Program-made: the position numbers and the translations under genes
Notes under the pieces: model-generated
Databases searched by the model: none
What the model saw: the letters and a program-made list of their open reading frames with translations, nothing else
What the model was told of the DNA's origin: nothing
Shown here: piece after piece, positions 6,126-14,439 of the stretch
Numbering within the stretch: the first letter of the stretch is position 1
How the letters are laid out: each line of letters begins with the position of its first letter
DNA from: an uncultured Eubacterium sp.
Lineage (GTDB): Bacteria; Bacillota; Clostridia; Lachnospirales; Lachnospiraceae
DNA length: 19,341 bases
Reading direction: 5' to 3'
Assembly (NCBI GenBank): GCA_900551945.1
Contig: URYE01000053.1
Coordinates: forward strand, 1 to 19,341

Positions 6126-8066
6126 ATGCTTGATTTAAAACAATATAAATATACTGGTGATACACCAAAGCCTGTATTTAATACAACTTTTTATACAGGT
6201 AAGGACTTTTATTCTGACGGCGATATCGAAGATAATATAATTAAACTAATTGCTCAAAATCCTACTAATGACTATGAACAAACTATTAGTGAAAATTACT
6301 CTTGGCCTGTATTTTATCATCTCACACGCATACGCCAAAATATTCTTAATTGGTATCCTATCAATAATGACTCTGATGTTCTTGAAATAGGCTGTGGAAT
6401 GGGTGCAATAACAGAATTGCTTTGTAAAAAAGCTCAATCTGTTACTGCTGTTGAATTATCTCAAAAACGTGCAACAGCTACATACCTTAGATGCCGTAAT
6501 TATGATAACCTTGAAATAATAGTCGGAAATCTTAATGATATACAGTTTAACAAGAAATATGACTATATTACACTAATAGGAGTTCTTGAATATCAGAATA
6601 ACTTCACTAATTCAGGTAATCCATTTGTTGATTTTCTTAGTAAAATCCGTTCACTATTAAAACCTAATGGAAAACTTCTTATCGCTATAGAAAACAAATA
6701 TGGTGTTAAATATTGGTGTGGCGCTACTGAAGACCATAGTGGTATTCCTTTTGATGGAATTAACAATTACCGTTTTAGTAATATAGCACGAACTTTTTCA
6801 AAAAAAGAACTAAATTCATTAATACATAATAGTGGCTTTAATTACTCATACTTTTATTATCCACTTCCTGATTATAAAATGCCTCAAGCTATATACTCAG
6901 AAAACTACCTTCCTAAGAATGGCTCTATTAATAACTGGATACCCTATTACTCTACAAATAACAAATCTATGATAGCAGATGAAACTCATCTTTATAATGA
7001 CCTTGTTGAGAATAATGTATTTGAATTTTTTGCTAATTCTTTTCTTGTAGAATGTTCTGTTAATAATAATCAGCTTGGTGAAATTGACTATGCAGTTTCA
7101 TCTCCATTTAGAAATTCAAAATTTGATATTATAACAACTCATTCCACTAAAAATGGCTTCTGTAAAATAGCCACTGACAACAGCTTAAACTTTCTTCATA
7201 TCATTGATAATAATCACAAAGCAATTGCTTCAAAGGGATTAAATATATGTAAAACTACTGTTAATGATAATATATTATCATCTGAAACTATAACAGGAAC
7301 ACCTCTTACACAATTAATTATTAATGCCTATAAGACTAAATGTAAGGATAATGTATATGACATATTAGATAAAATATATGAAGAAATTAAAAAAAGCTCA
7401 AGTTCTTCTGATATACTCAATGATGTATTTAATCGTACTGATGAATTAACTTTAGAAACATTAGATAATAATGATAAGATACTCGCCAATGGCTTTATAG
7501 ATATGATACATAAAAACTGTTTTGTAGATAGTACGGGTAACTATATATGGATTGACCAAGAATGGTGTTTTAACAACATCCCTGCTAGTTATATACTATT
7601 TCATAATATTGTAGAATTATATTCATCAAATTCTTGGTTTAATTCATATATACCTATTACCGAAATTTTTGAACACTATAATTTAAGTAATAAAGCAAAT
7701 TGTTATTTTAATTTTAAAAACGTAATTCTAACTACTGTACAAAATAAATATTCTGTATTTAATTATAGACAATTATCAGATTTCGATAATAAAGAGATAA
7801 ATAACAACATTGTCCTATTATATAATAACGTATATGGAAATAAAAATAATATTTCCCAAACAGAACAGGAAATTAACAACATATTAAAAAATGGAACTAT
7901 TGAAGAACTTATCAATTATGTTAATACACTTACTGATGATATTATATTAAAAGACATTCCTAACATTTCTAAATTCATTGTTAAATACCTTAATTCTGAC
8001 ACAACACAACAACAACAACTTAATATATCGGTCAAGCAATATCAAGATATATCAAAAATTCTATAA
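6126..8066 (+). CDS. SAM-dependent methyltransferase with a kinase-like C-terminal half, 646 aa
   Basis: Residues 60-200 are a class I methyltransferase: motif I VLEIGCGMG at 85-93, the acidic AVELS at 108-112, then YDYITLIGVLEY and LLKPNGKLLIAIENKYG. Such domains in glycan clusters methylate sugars or lipid-linked intermediates. The remaining 440 residues are unlike a plain methyltransferase. Around residues 456-481 the order IHKNCFVD, then IWIDQEW, resembles the H...N / (I)D.E core of choline-kinase and aminoglycoside-phosphotransferase folds, and the fusion at 12538-14130 has a clearer version (LIDWEY). A kinase-like role is inference: the HND catalytic Asp is not obvious here. GGAGGAG precedes the ATG. 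It is followed by the CgeB-like gene on the same strand, but the inverted repeat between them may separate transcripts. Likely role: tailoring the glycan. Confidence 0.8.
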   Translation: MLDLKQYKYTGDTPKPVFNTTFYTGKDFYSDGDIEDNIIKLIAQNPTNDYEQTISENYSWPVFYHLTRIRQNILNWYPINNDSDVLEIGCGMGAITELLCKKAQSVTAVELSQKRATATYLRCRNYDNLEIIVGNLNDIQFNKKYDYITLIGVLEYQNNFTNSGNPFVDFLSKIRSLLKPNGKLLIAIENKYGVKYWCGATEDHSGIPFDGINNYRFSNIARTFSKKELNSLIHNSGFNYSYFYYPLPDYKMPQAIYSENYLPKNGSINNWIPYYSTNNKSMIADETHLYNDLVENNVFEFFANSFLVECSVNNNQLGEIDYAVSSPFRNSKFDIITTHSTKNGFCKIATDNSLNFLHIIDNNHKAIASKGLNICKTTVNDNILSSETITGTPLTQLIINAYKTKCKDNVYDILDKIYEEIKKSSSSSDILNDVFNRTDELTLETLDNNDKILANGFIDMIHKNCFVDSTGNYIWIDQEWCFNNIPASYILFHNIVELYSSNSWFNSYIPITEIFEHYNLSNKANCYFNFKNVILTTVQNKYSVFNYRQLSDFDNKEINNNIVLLYNNVYGNKNNISQTEQEINNILKNGTIEELINYVNTLTDDIILKDIPNISKFIVKYLNSDTTQQQQLNISVKQYQDISKIL

Positions 8067-8084
8067 CAAAATAGCTTAAATAAA

Positions 8085-8151
8085 TAGCCATAAATATATT
8101 CCCATAAAATAATCAAATTAAATAAACTACAAAGAAATATATTTATGGCTA
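8085..8151 (+). terminator. Inverted repeat after the methyltransferase gene
   Basis: AGCCATAAATATATT (8086-8100) pairs perfectly with 8136-8150 across a 35-base spacer, extended by one pair (8085 with 8151). It follows the methyltransferase stop by about 20 bases. The right arm recurs at the left edge of the window with an added G and a true T-run. Here the sequence after the stem is only moderately T-rich, so read-through into the CgeB-like gene is plausible. Confidence 0.5.
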
Positions 8152-8252
8152 ATTTATTTATAAATCATATCTTTAAATGCAAACTATCTTTTAATAAATA
8201 CTATTTTATGATATATTTAATTAAATTAACTATTTTATTAATGAGGTGTTTT

Positions 8253-9425
8253 ATGAAAATATACATATACAGATACGGCAGTATTTGCGAACCCGATATA
8301 ATAGATGCTTTTAAAAGACTTGGTTTCCAAGTTGATGAAGAAACCATTGAAATATACAAAAAAGACTTATTGCCATCAGAATGTGTCAATCTCACATCTA
8401 ATAAAATTATCAATAATGGATATCACTTTGTTTTTACTATCAACTTCTTTCCGTGGTTATCATACGTTTGTAATATTGCAAATATTAAATATATAAGTCT
8501 AATTGTAGACAGCCCTGTAATTGAATTATACTCTGATGCCATAATGAATAAATGTAATTATATATTTACATTTGATAATGCACAATATGAAGAATTTTAC
8601 CATCGAAATCCTAATCATATATTTCACATTCCACTTGCCACTAATACAATACGAACATCAGAACTTATAAAAAATACTCCGTCTACATTAAAGCAAAAAT
8701 ATAAAAGTGACATATCATTTATAGGGTCTACTTATCAAGAAAAATGTCCCTATAATAAGTGTACTCTCCCGAATTATGAACGTGGTTTTGTAGATAGTAT
8801 TATCGAAGCACAATTAAAAATATATGGATATAATTTTATTGAAGAAATATTAAATGATGATTTTGTAAATAATTTTCTTAAATACAACCCTGATATATAC
8901 CATTTTCCAGATAAATATGACAAAAATTATAAAGCTTTAATCGCACAACAATACATTAGTGTAAAAGTTGCTGAACAAGAACGACTTCGAGCATTAAAAA
9001 TCCTATCTGATAATTTTAATGTAGATATCTACACAGGAAGTAATACATCTAGTATGCCTAATATACATAATAAAGGTTTTGCAAAATCTCTTACAGAGAT
9101 GCCACTTATATTTAATCAAAGTAAGATTAATATCAATATAACAGCAAAATCTATACGAACAGGACTTCCCCTTCGTATATTTGACGTACTTGGTTGTGGT
9201 GGATTTTTAATTACTAATTATCAAAGTGAACTTCCACAATTTTTTGAAATTGGCACAGACCTTGTAACATATGAAAGTTTAGAAGACTTAAAAGAAAAAT
9301 GTAAATACTATCTTGAAAATGAAGACGAAAGAAAACAAATTGCGCAAAATGGATATAATAAAGTTAATAAATTCCACACATTTGATAAACGCTTATTGGA
9401 AATTCTCGAAATAGTATTCCAATAA
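8253..9425 (+). CDS. CgeB-family glycosyltransferase, 390 aa, intact copy
   Basis: CgeB-like proteins have a two-domain GT-B fold: an N-terminal DUF3880-like domain and a C-terminal Glycos_transf_1_2 domain. They transfer sugars to surface or protein glycans, and related genes often lie beside flagellin genes in Clostridia. Seen here: a start MKIYIYRYG, FFPWLSYVCN (66-75), SLIVDSP (82-88), IFTFDNAQYEEF (104-115), DISFIGSTYQ (153-162), and a donor-site-like C-terminal stretch TGLPLRIFDVLGCGGFLIT (303-321). The start at 8253 is chosen because GAGGTG lies four bases upstream and the broken paralogue begins at the same residue. An upstream in-frame ATG at 8145 lies inside the inverted repeat. No membrane segment is seen, so it is a cytoplasmic enzyme. 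Its acceptor is unknown; flagellin is an inference from position. Confidence 0.85.
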   Translation: MKIYIYRYGSICEPDIIDAFKRLGFQVDEETIEIYKKDLLPSECVNLTSNKIINNGYHFVFTINFFPWLSYVCNIANIKYISLIVDSPVIELYSDAIMNKCNYIFTFDNAQYEEFYHRNPNHIFHIPLATNTIRTSELIKNTPSTLKQKYKSDISFIGSTYQEKCPYNKCTLPNYERGFVDSIIEAQLKIYGYNFIEEILNDDFVNNFLKYNPDIYHFPDKYDKNYKALIAQQYISVKVAEQERLRALKILSDNFNVDIYTGSNTSSMPNIHNKGFAKSLTEMPLIFNQSKININITAKSIRTGLPLRIFDVLGCGGFLITNYQSELPQFFEIGTDLVTYESLEDLKEKCKYYLENEDERKQIAQNGYNKVNKFHTFDKRLLEILEIVFQ

Positions 9426-9444
9426 AGTACAATAATTAATTAGT

Positions 9445-9532
9445 GCTGTCGCATTAATAAAAATTTATACGGATATATAAAATTATTTACTAATTAATAT
9501 ATATCCGTATAAAATGTTCTTATTACGACAGC
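9445..9532. repeat. 88-bp imperfect palindrome between convergent genes
   Basis: The ends GCTGTCG (9445-9451) and CGACAGC (9526-9532) pair. After an unpaired stretch of about 10 bases the inner arms pair again, with a perfect 15-bp core (TTTATACGGATATAT and its complement), and a 20-base loop closes it. It sits between the ends of the CgeB-like gene and licD copy 2. It could be a two-way terminator or a small non-autonomous mobile palindrome. GC-rich tips flanking an AT-rich body are unlike the other hairpins in this window. Confidence 0.6.
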
Positions 9533-9569
9533 CTATAAATCTTTGCTAATCTAACAATCTCAAATCACT

Positions 9570-10487
9570 CTATCTATTACCATTTGCTTCATATATTAAC
9601 TGCAACTGGTCTTTATAAAATGGATAATCGTGATTGCTACCACCAATTTGTGGAACCATATAATTTTCACCATATTTTTGAATTAATATCTTTTCATACC
9701 CTACTGGTATTGGAATAGTTGTATATTCAAAAGGTACTTCTATGGCACTTGAATAATACTCTTTAGGATATACATATAGTTCAGGTGGCGTTTTACAAGC
9801 GTGTTCCCCCATACTTGCCACATATTCAGATTCTTCATTTGTATACAGCATACAAATGCGTTCTTTTAACTCCCTAATTTGAATAATATATGGTCTATTG
9901 CTATCAAATTTTACACTGCACATATTTTCTATAGCTTGTATTGTTGATATAATTTCTTCTTCCTTTAGATTGTCCTTTTCCAATTCATTCATTGTAACTT
10001 GCAAAATTCTTATAATGTTACATTGCAATTCATCTTCTTCCTTATTGGGAGCTAAATAATCCAATGGAAATATATCAAGACCAACTACAAATGGACAATT
10101 ATGGAATTTCTCTAATCTTTCATCATCAAAACTAATTTCTCTACCATTTATTATTCTTCCTAACAACTGATTCCAAGTAGGGTCTGTATGAATATTAATA
10201 ATTTCATAAGTACCAGCAAGCTCTTTTTGAGCTATTTCACAAAACTTTGTATAATCCTCTCTTTTCATTGATATATCCATATCATCATCCCAAGGAATAA
10301 ATCCCTTATGTCGCACTGCTCCAAGTAATGTTCCATAATCAGCAAAATATTGTATATTATGCTTTTTGCACAACATATCTACATCATGCAATACTTCTAA
10401 CTGTGCTGCCCATACTTTTTTCATTAACTTTTCAACATAAAAGCTATTTCTTATTTCTCCTTTAAAAAAACTCTCAGGTACGTTCAT
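9570..10487 (-). CDS. licD: LicD-family phosphotransferase, copy 2, 305 aa
   Basis: LicD enzymes attach phosphocholine or a similar phospho-group from a CDP donor to surface glycans. The signature GTLLGAVRHKGFIPWDDDMD lies at residues 52-71, with FAD just before and DIFPLDY further on, as usual for the family. Length and the ending YPFYKDQ are typical. The N-terminal 80 residues are closely similar to copy 1 at the left of the window, so the two are paralogues. GGAGA precedes the ATG. It is divergent from the broken CgeB gene and convergent with the intact one, so it is a single-gene unit. The donor would come from the fusion enzyme encoded at 12538-14130; that link is inference, and substrates other than choline are possible. 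Confidence 0.9.
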   Translation of the reverse strand: MNVPESFFKGEIRNSFYVEKLMKKVWAAQLEVLHDVDMLCKKHNIQYFADYGTLLGAVRHKGFIPWDDDMDISMKREDYTKFCEIAQKELAGTYEIINIHTDPTWNQLLGRIINGREISFDDERLEKFHNCPFVVGLDIFPLDYLAPNKEEDELQCNIIRILQVTMNELEKDNLKEEEIISTIQAIENMCSVKFDSNRPYIIQIRELKERICMLYTNEESEYVASMGEHACKTPPELYVYPKEYYSSAIEVPFEYTTIPIPVGYEKILIQKYGENYMVPQIGGSNHDYPFYKDQLQLIYEANGNR

Positions 10488-10518
10488 ATATTCTCCTTTT
10501 TAGTATACAATTTTTTTA

Positions 10519-10527
10519 ATTATACCA
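10519..10527 (-). promoter_or_regulatory. Extended -10 promoter for licD copy 2
   Basis: The minus strand reads TGGTATAAT, a perfect TATAAT with the TGn extension, about 32 bases before the ATG at 10487. No good -35 is seen, which fits an extended -10 promoter. Many TATAAT-like strings occur here by chance. Confidence 0.45.
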
Positions 10528-10606
10528 TAAAATATAACATTGTGCTATTTTTACTATTATGTTAAATTATTATATAATTAACAATAACTTCTGAAAGGAA
10601 TTTTTT

Positions 10607-11781
10607 ATGAAAATATATTTATATAGATACAAAAGTATATGTGAACCAGATATAATTAATTCATTTAAACGCCTTGGGTTTGATGTTTATGAAGAAACTA
10701 TTGGTATAACAAAAAAGAACTTTCTATATCTGAAAATATCCAAATAACATCAAAAAAACTTTTATCAGACAATTATATGTTTGTATTTTCTATGAACTTT
10801 TTCCCCTGGCTTTCAGATGTATGTAATATTATGAAACTACCATATATAAGCCTTATTGTTGATAGCCCTGTCCTTACATTATATTCTAATTCTTTACAAA
10901 ACGCTTATAATCGTATATTTATTTTTGACAAAACTCTCTTTAACGAATTTTTCAAATTAAATCCTAATAATATTTTTCATATTCCTCTTGCAACAAATGT
11001 TTCAAGAACTGATGAACTTATTAACAATTCTAGTAACTCTGTTAAACAACAATTTGCTTGTGATATATCTTTTATAGGCTCTACCTACCAATAAAAGTGT
11101 TCCTACAATGATATCAATTTACCTGATTATGAACGTGGTTTCGTTCAAGGTTTAATAGAGGCTCAACTTAAAATATATGGATATAATTTTATTGAAGATG
11201 TAATATCTGATGATTTTGTTAACAATTTTATTAAATATACACCTTATTCAAAACCTTTTCCAGAAAATTATTCAGCCAATTATAGAGCAATTGTTGCTCA
11301 GTATTATCTTAGTGTTAAAGTTGCTGAACAAGAAAGACTGCGTATATTAAAAATGTTATCTGATAACTTTAATGTAGATATATACACTGGAAGTGATACT
11401 TCAAGTATGCCCAATATACATAATAAAGGCTTTGCAGACTCACTACAGCAAATGCCAATTATATTTAATCAAAGTAAAATAAACCTTAACATTACCTCAA
11501 AGTCAATACGCTCTGGACTTCCACTCAGAATATTTGATGTACTTGGCTGTCAAGGATTTTTAATAACAAACTATCAAGCTGAAATTCCAGAAATATTTGA
11601 AATTGGAAAAGACCTTGTAACTTATGATAGTATGCAGGATTTAAAAGATAAATGTCATTATTATCTTACTCATAATCAAGAACGTATTGAAATAGCACAA
11701 AATGGATATGAAAAAGTTAAAAAACTACACACTTATGATGTCCGTTTAACTGAAATTTTAAAACTTTCATTTAGGTTATAA
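10607..11781 (+). pseudogene. CgeB-family glycosyltransferase paralogue, broken twice
   Basis: The sequence aligns over its whole length with the intact gene at 8253-9425 but cannot make one protein. The first frame (MKIYLYRYKSICEPDII, from ATG 10607) runs to KK and then shifts: the run of six A at 10711-10716 needs a seventh A to continue as ELSISENIQ, which matches the paralogue. Frame resumes through FFPWLSDVCN and DISFIGSTYQ, where TAA at 11092-11094 replaces the paralogue's GAA (Glu). After that, KCSYNDINLPDYERGF continues to the normal end with IFDVLGCQGFLIT. AAGGAA before the ATG remains good. Two independent lesions point to decay, not phase variation alone. Restoring function would need both repaired. 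Confidence 0.9.
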
Positions 11782-11786
11782 AAATA

Positions 11787-12500
11787 TTACAATAATTTAC
11801 TTTTATTTTTCATAAGAACATACCCCTCAAACATATATAAATCTTCTTTTGTAGTTATTTTGATATTTGTTTGATTTCCATAAGCTTTATATATCGGTAT
11901 ATTTAACGCATACATCAAACTTGTTGTATGCGGTTCTATTTTATTTAGCAATCCTTTTTCTTCTGCCTGTTTATATATACTTAACAATTTATTGTATTTA
12001 AAGCCTTGTGGACACGCTATCTGAACTATTTTATCTCTATCAACCCAATTATTGCTTATATTTCCATCATTAGTCCCCATTAATTGATAACAAGGCGTAC
12101 AGGATACTGCCATTGAATTTTCAGATGTAACTTTAATAACATCATTAATGATATCTTGACTTGTAAATGGTGCAGCTCCATAATGTATCAATACAATATC
12201 ATCATTTAAAACCTTATCTTTAAGATTATTCATACCATTTATAACGGAAGCTTGAAATGTTTCTCCTCCACTAGCTATCCATTTTACTTTTTTATAGTTA
12301 TATTTATTTATCATTTCTTTTAAATAATCAATCCATTCAGAATGACAAACTACTTCTATATTATCAACATTAGAATTATTTTCATATAATTCAATAGTAT
12401 AAGCCAGTACTGGTTTTTCTAAAACTTCTATAAACTGTTTCGGTCTGTCTGCCCCTACTCTCGAACCTGTTCCACCTGCTAGTATCATTGCTGTAATCAT
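11787..12500 (-). CDS. IspD/TarI-like cytidylyltransferase, 237 aa
   Basis: The fold is the CTP-using nucleotidyltransferase of the IspD/TarI type, which makes CDP-methylerythritol or CDP-ribitol. The N-terminal loop AMILAGGTGSRVGADRPKQF (residues 4-23), the TPQ-like CPQGF (163-167) and the ending TNIKITTKEDL (211-221) fit that family, and length is normal. One thing does not: the conserved HDAARPF is HYGAAPF here (106-112), losing the Asp and the Arg. The enzyme therefore probably uses a different substrate and is not the isoprenoid enzyme. It lies 37 bases after the kinase/cytidylyltransferase fusion on the same strand, so the two form an operon. A second CDP-activated precursor for the same glycan, such as a CDP-polyol, is a reasonable guess. 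AAGGAAG precedes the ATG. Its stop lies five bases from the end of the convergent broken CgeB gene. Confidence 0.8.
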   Translation of the reverse strand: MITAMILAGGTGSRVGADRPKQFIEVLEKPVLAYTIELYENNSNVDNIEVVCHSEWIDYLKEMINKYNYKKVKWIASGGETFQASVINGMNNLKDKVLNDDIVLIHYGAAPFTSQDIINDVIKVTSENSMAVSCTPCYQLMGTNDGNISNNWVDRDKIVQIACPQGFKYNKLLSIYKQAEEKGLLNKIEPHTTSLMYALNIPIYKAYGNQTNIKITTKEDLYMFEGYVLMKNKSKLL

Positions 12501-12537
12501 ATATTATCTTCCTTTAATAGTATAATTATTGTTAATT

Positions 12538-14130
12538 TTATATTTCATAACTTTCAATTGCAACATCAATAAATCTAACTAAATTATGATATGATGGTAA
12601 AAAGAAAAAGCCGTCATCATCTCCTACACTTCCTTTATATAAACCCCAGCAGAACCAATAAAATGCTGAAATTGGGATAAATCCATAATAGAACCTTTTT
12701 TCTCTTGCTGTTAATTCTCGTCCAAAATACGCTTTAAAATATTTCTCAATCTCAGCATCAGTCCAATCATATCTACATATCATACAACATATATCATTTG
12801 CTTCATAATTCAAACCAGCATATTCCCAATCAATTAAATATATATTCTCATTACTGTCATACAAATAATTTGGTGCATACACATCATTATGACATAACAC
12901 TAATTTATAACCTAACTCTTTAGCATCATCTTTTATATAATTGTAAAGTTTTTCCACTTTTTCTATTATATCGGCAAATTCTTTTTTTAGATTTCCTTTA
13001 GTATAAGATGCTATCTGCATTAATCTTTTACCTTCTTTAATATTATCAAAAACTTTAACATAACTTTTTGTTTCTATAGAATGTAATTTATGCAAATAAT
13101 CCATACAAATTTTTAATTGTTCTTCATTATCTTCTAATTGACAATTCTTAGCATTCTCAACGTAATAAGATAACTTCCAACCTTCTTCATCAATATATAT
13201 TACAGAAGCATCAATATTATAGTTTTTAGCTTGAATTTGTGCAAAAACTTCTGTCTTCCTGTCAATCAAATTATTAGAGCTTCCCCCTGGGTGACGATAT
13301 ACATATTTTGTACCTTTAAAATCAAATGCAAAAGACACATTCGTTAAACCTGCATTAATTACAGAAATATCGTTAATTTCATTTGGAACACAATTTAACA
13401 CATTACATATATTATGTATTATATCTGAATCAACATTTATTAAAAATTCTGTATCAAATCTTCTCAAATCTTCTATATCTTCAAATTCAATTATGTCATT
13501 TTCATTATACAATTGCATATATAATGTAAGTTCTTTTTGATGTTTTGCATAAAATTCTTCCCAAAACAAATTATTTACACCAAAATCATCAATTTCACGC
13601 TCTAAAAAACATCTAAACCTATTAGAAAAAGTAGCATTAAAATATGCCTGTCCAACCATTGCCATCTTATTGCTACCACCAACTGAAAAGCCAGTAATAA
13701 CATTAGCATCAGAATAATCTATTGCAAATTCTTTAAATTTACCAGAATAATAACAACAAGCTCTATACGACAGATTTAGCTTATTGTTATCTATAAATGG
13801 ATTAATTAAAAAATAATGGTCAGCACAGCATATATATGAGTTTGATAAGTACTCTCTTGCAACATATAAAGAATATAGATTTCCTTTTTTAGAAAATTTA
13901 TTGTTGATAATAAGTGTTACTCCAAATTTTTGCTCTAAATAAAAAAACTTTTCTTTCATATAACCAACTACAACATAAATTTTATTAATACCAGCTTCTT
14001 TTAACTGTTTAATCTGACGTTCTATTAAAATTTCACCTTTTACTCTAAATAATCCTTTTGGTTTTTCATAAGTAAATGGTGCAAATTTGTTTGACTTTCC
14101 CGCGGCTAAAATAATAGCATTTTTATTCAT
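12538..14130 (-). CDS. LicC-LicA-type fusion: CTP:phosphocholine cytidylyltransferase plus choline kinase, 530 aa
   Basis: Two enzymes of the CDP-choline route are fused. Residues 1-230 are a sugar-nucleotidyltransferase-like domain: IILAAGKSNKFAPFTYEKPK at 6-25 is the NTP loop and CCADHYF at 101-107 holds the metal-binding Asp. Residues 250-530 are a choline/ethanolamine-kinase domain: INAGLTNVSF, YRHPGG, the catalytic loop HND with Asn (H414, D416, N421), and LIDWEY (D434, E436). Free choline or a similar amino alcohol would be phosphorylated and then turned into its CDP form for LicD enzymes; two licD genes are in the window. The NTP loop is less glycine-rich than usual (GKSNKF). AAAGGATG precedes the ATG. 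It is first in an operon with the IspD-like gene. No choline transporter is in view, and the amino alcohol cannot be settled from sequence. Confidence 0.88.
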   Translation of the reverse strand: MNKNAIILAAGKSNKFAPFTYEKPKGLFRVKGEILIERQIKQLKEAGINKIYVVVGYMKEKFFYLEQKFGVTLIINNKFSKKGNLYSLYVAREYLSNSYICCADHYFLINPFIDNNKLNLSYRACCYYSGKFKEFAIDYSDANVITGFSVGGSNKMAMVGQAYFNATFSNRFRCFLEREIDDFGVNNLFWEEFYAKHQKELTLYMQLYNENDIIEFEDIEDLRRFDTEFLINVDSDIIHNICNVLNCVPNEINDISVINAGLTNVSFAFDFKGTKYVYRHPGGSSNNLIDRKTEVFAQIQAKNYNIDASVIYIDEEGWKLSYYVENAKNCQLEDNEEQLKICMDYLHKLHSIETKSYVKVFDNIKEGKRLMQIASYTKGNLKKEFADIIEKVEKLYNYIKDDAKELGYKLVLCHNDVYAPNYLYDSNENIYLIDWEYAGLNYEANDICCMICRYDWTDAEIEKYFKAYFGRELTAREKRFYYGFIPISAFYWFCWGLYKGSVGDDDGFFFLPSYHNLVRFIDVAIESYEI

Positions 14131-14384
14131 TACAAAATCATCCTTTCACCAATTGCAAAATATATAATATATTAAGCTTACCTATACCTTATAATATTTT
14201 TATAAATATAAGTATATATATTTTCCAGTTATTTTATTAGTTATATTCATAATTATATACTATAAAAATATAGCATAATTCTTTTTGACCTATTTTTCAA
14301 TTTACTAAAACAATTAATATATATTTTAAAATATTCAATGGATATTTATTGATATTTTGATTTTAGATAAAAATATCTATTATA
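14131..14384. other. AT-rich gap between flagellin terminator and fusion gene
   Basis: No gene or RNA is seen. It must contain the promoter of the minus-strand fusion/IspD-like operon, but several overlapping TATAAT-like strings without convincing -35 partners prevent a call. No CCGATAT-type sigma-D box was found, so these glycan genes do not look directly co-regulated with flagellin. Confidence 0.6.
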
Positions 14385-14416
14385 CAAAAAACAGAACTGG
14401 TATATACCAGTTCTGT
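14385..14416 (-). terminator. Intrinsic terminator of the main flagellin gene
   Basis: ACAGAACTGGTA (14391-14402) and TACCAGTTCTGT (14405-14416) are fully complementary. On the minus strand the stem is followed at once by TTTTTT. It starts 23 bases past the flagellin stop. This is the best terminator in the window, as expected for a highly expressed gene. Confidence 0.92.
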
Positions 14417-14439
14417 CCTTGTATAGTAGTATTAATAAA

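Noticed and set aside
8145..8252. Upstream start for the intact CgeB gene
   Set aside because: The ATG is inside an inverted repeat and the added 36 residues are absent from the paralogue, which starts at the residue encoded at 8253.
10711..10716. Phase-variable A-run controlling the second CgeB gene
   Set aside because: A slip to seven A would fix only the first lesion; the TAA at 11092 would still truncate the protein.
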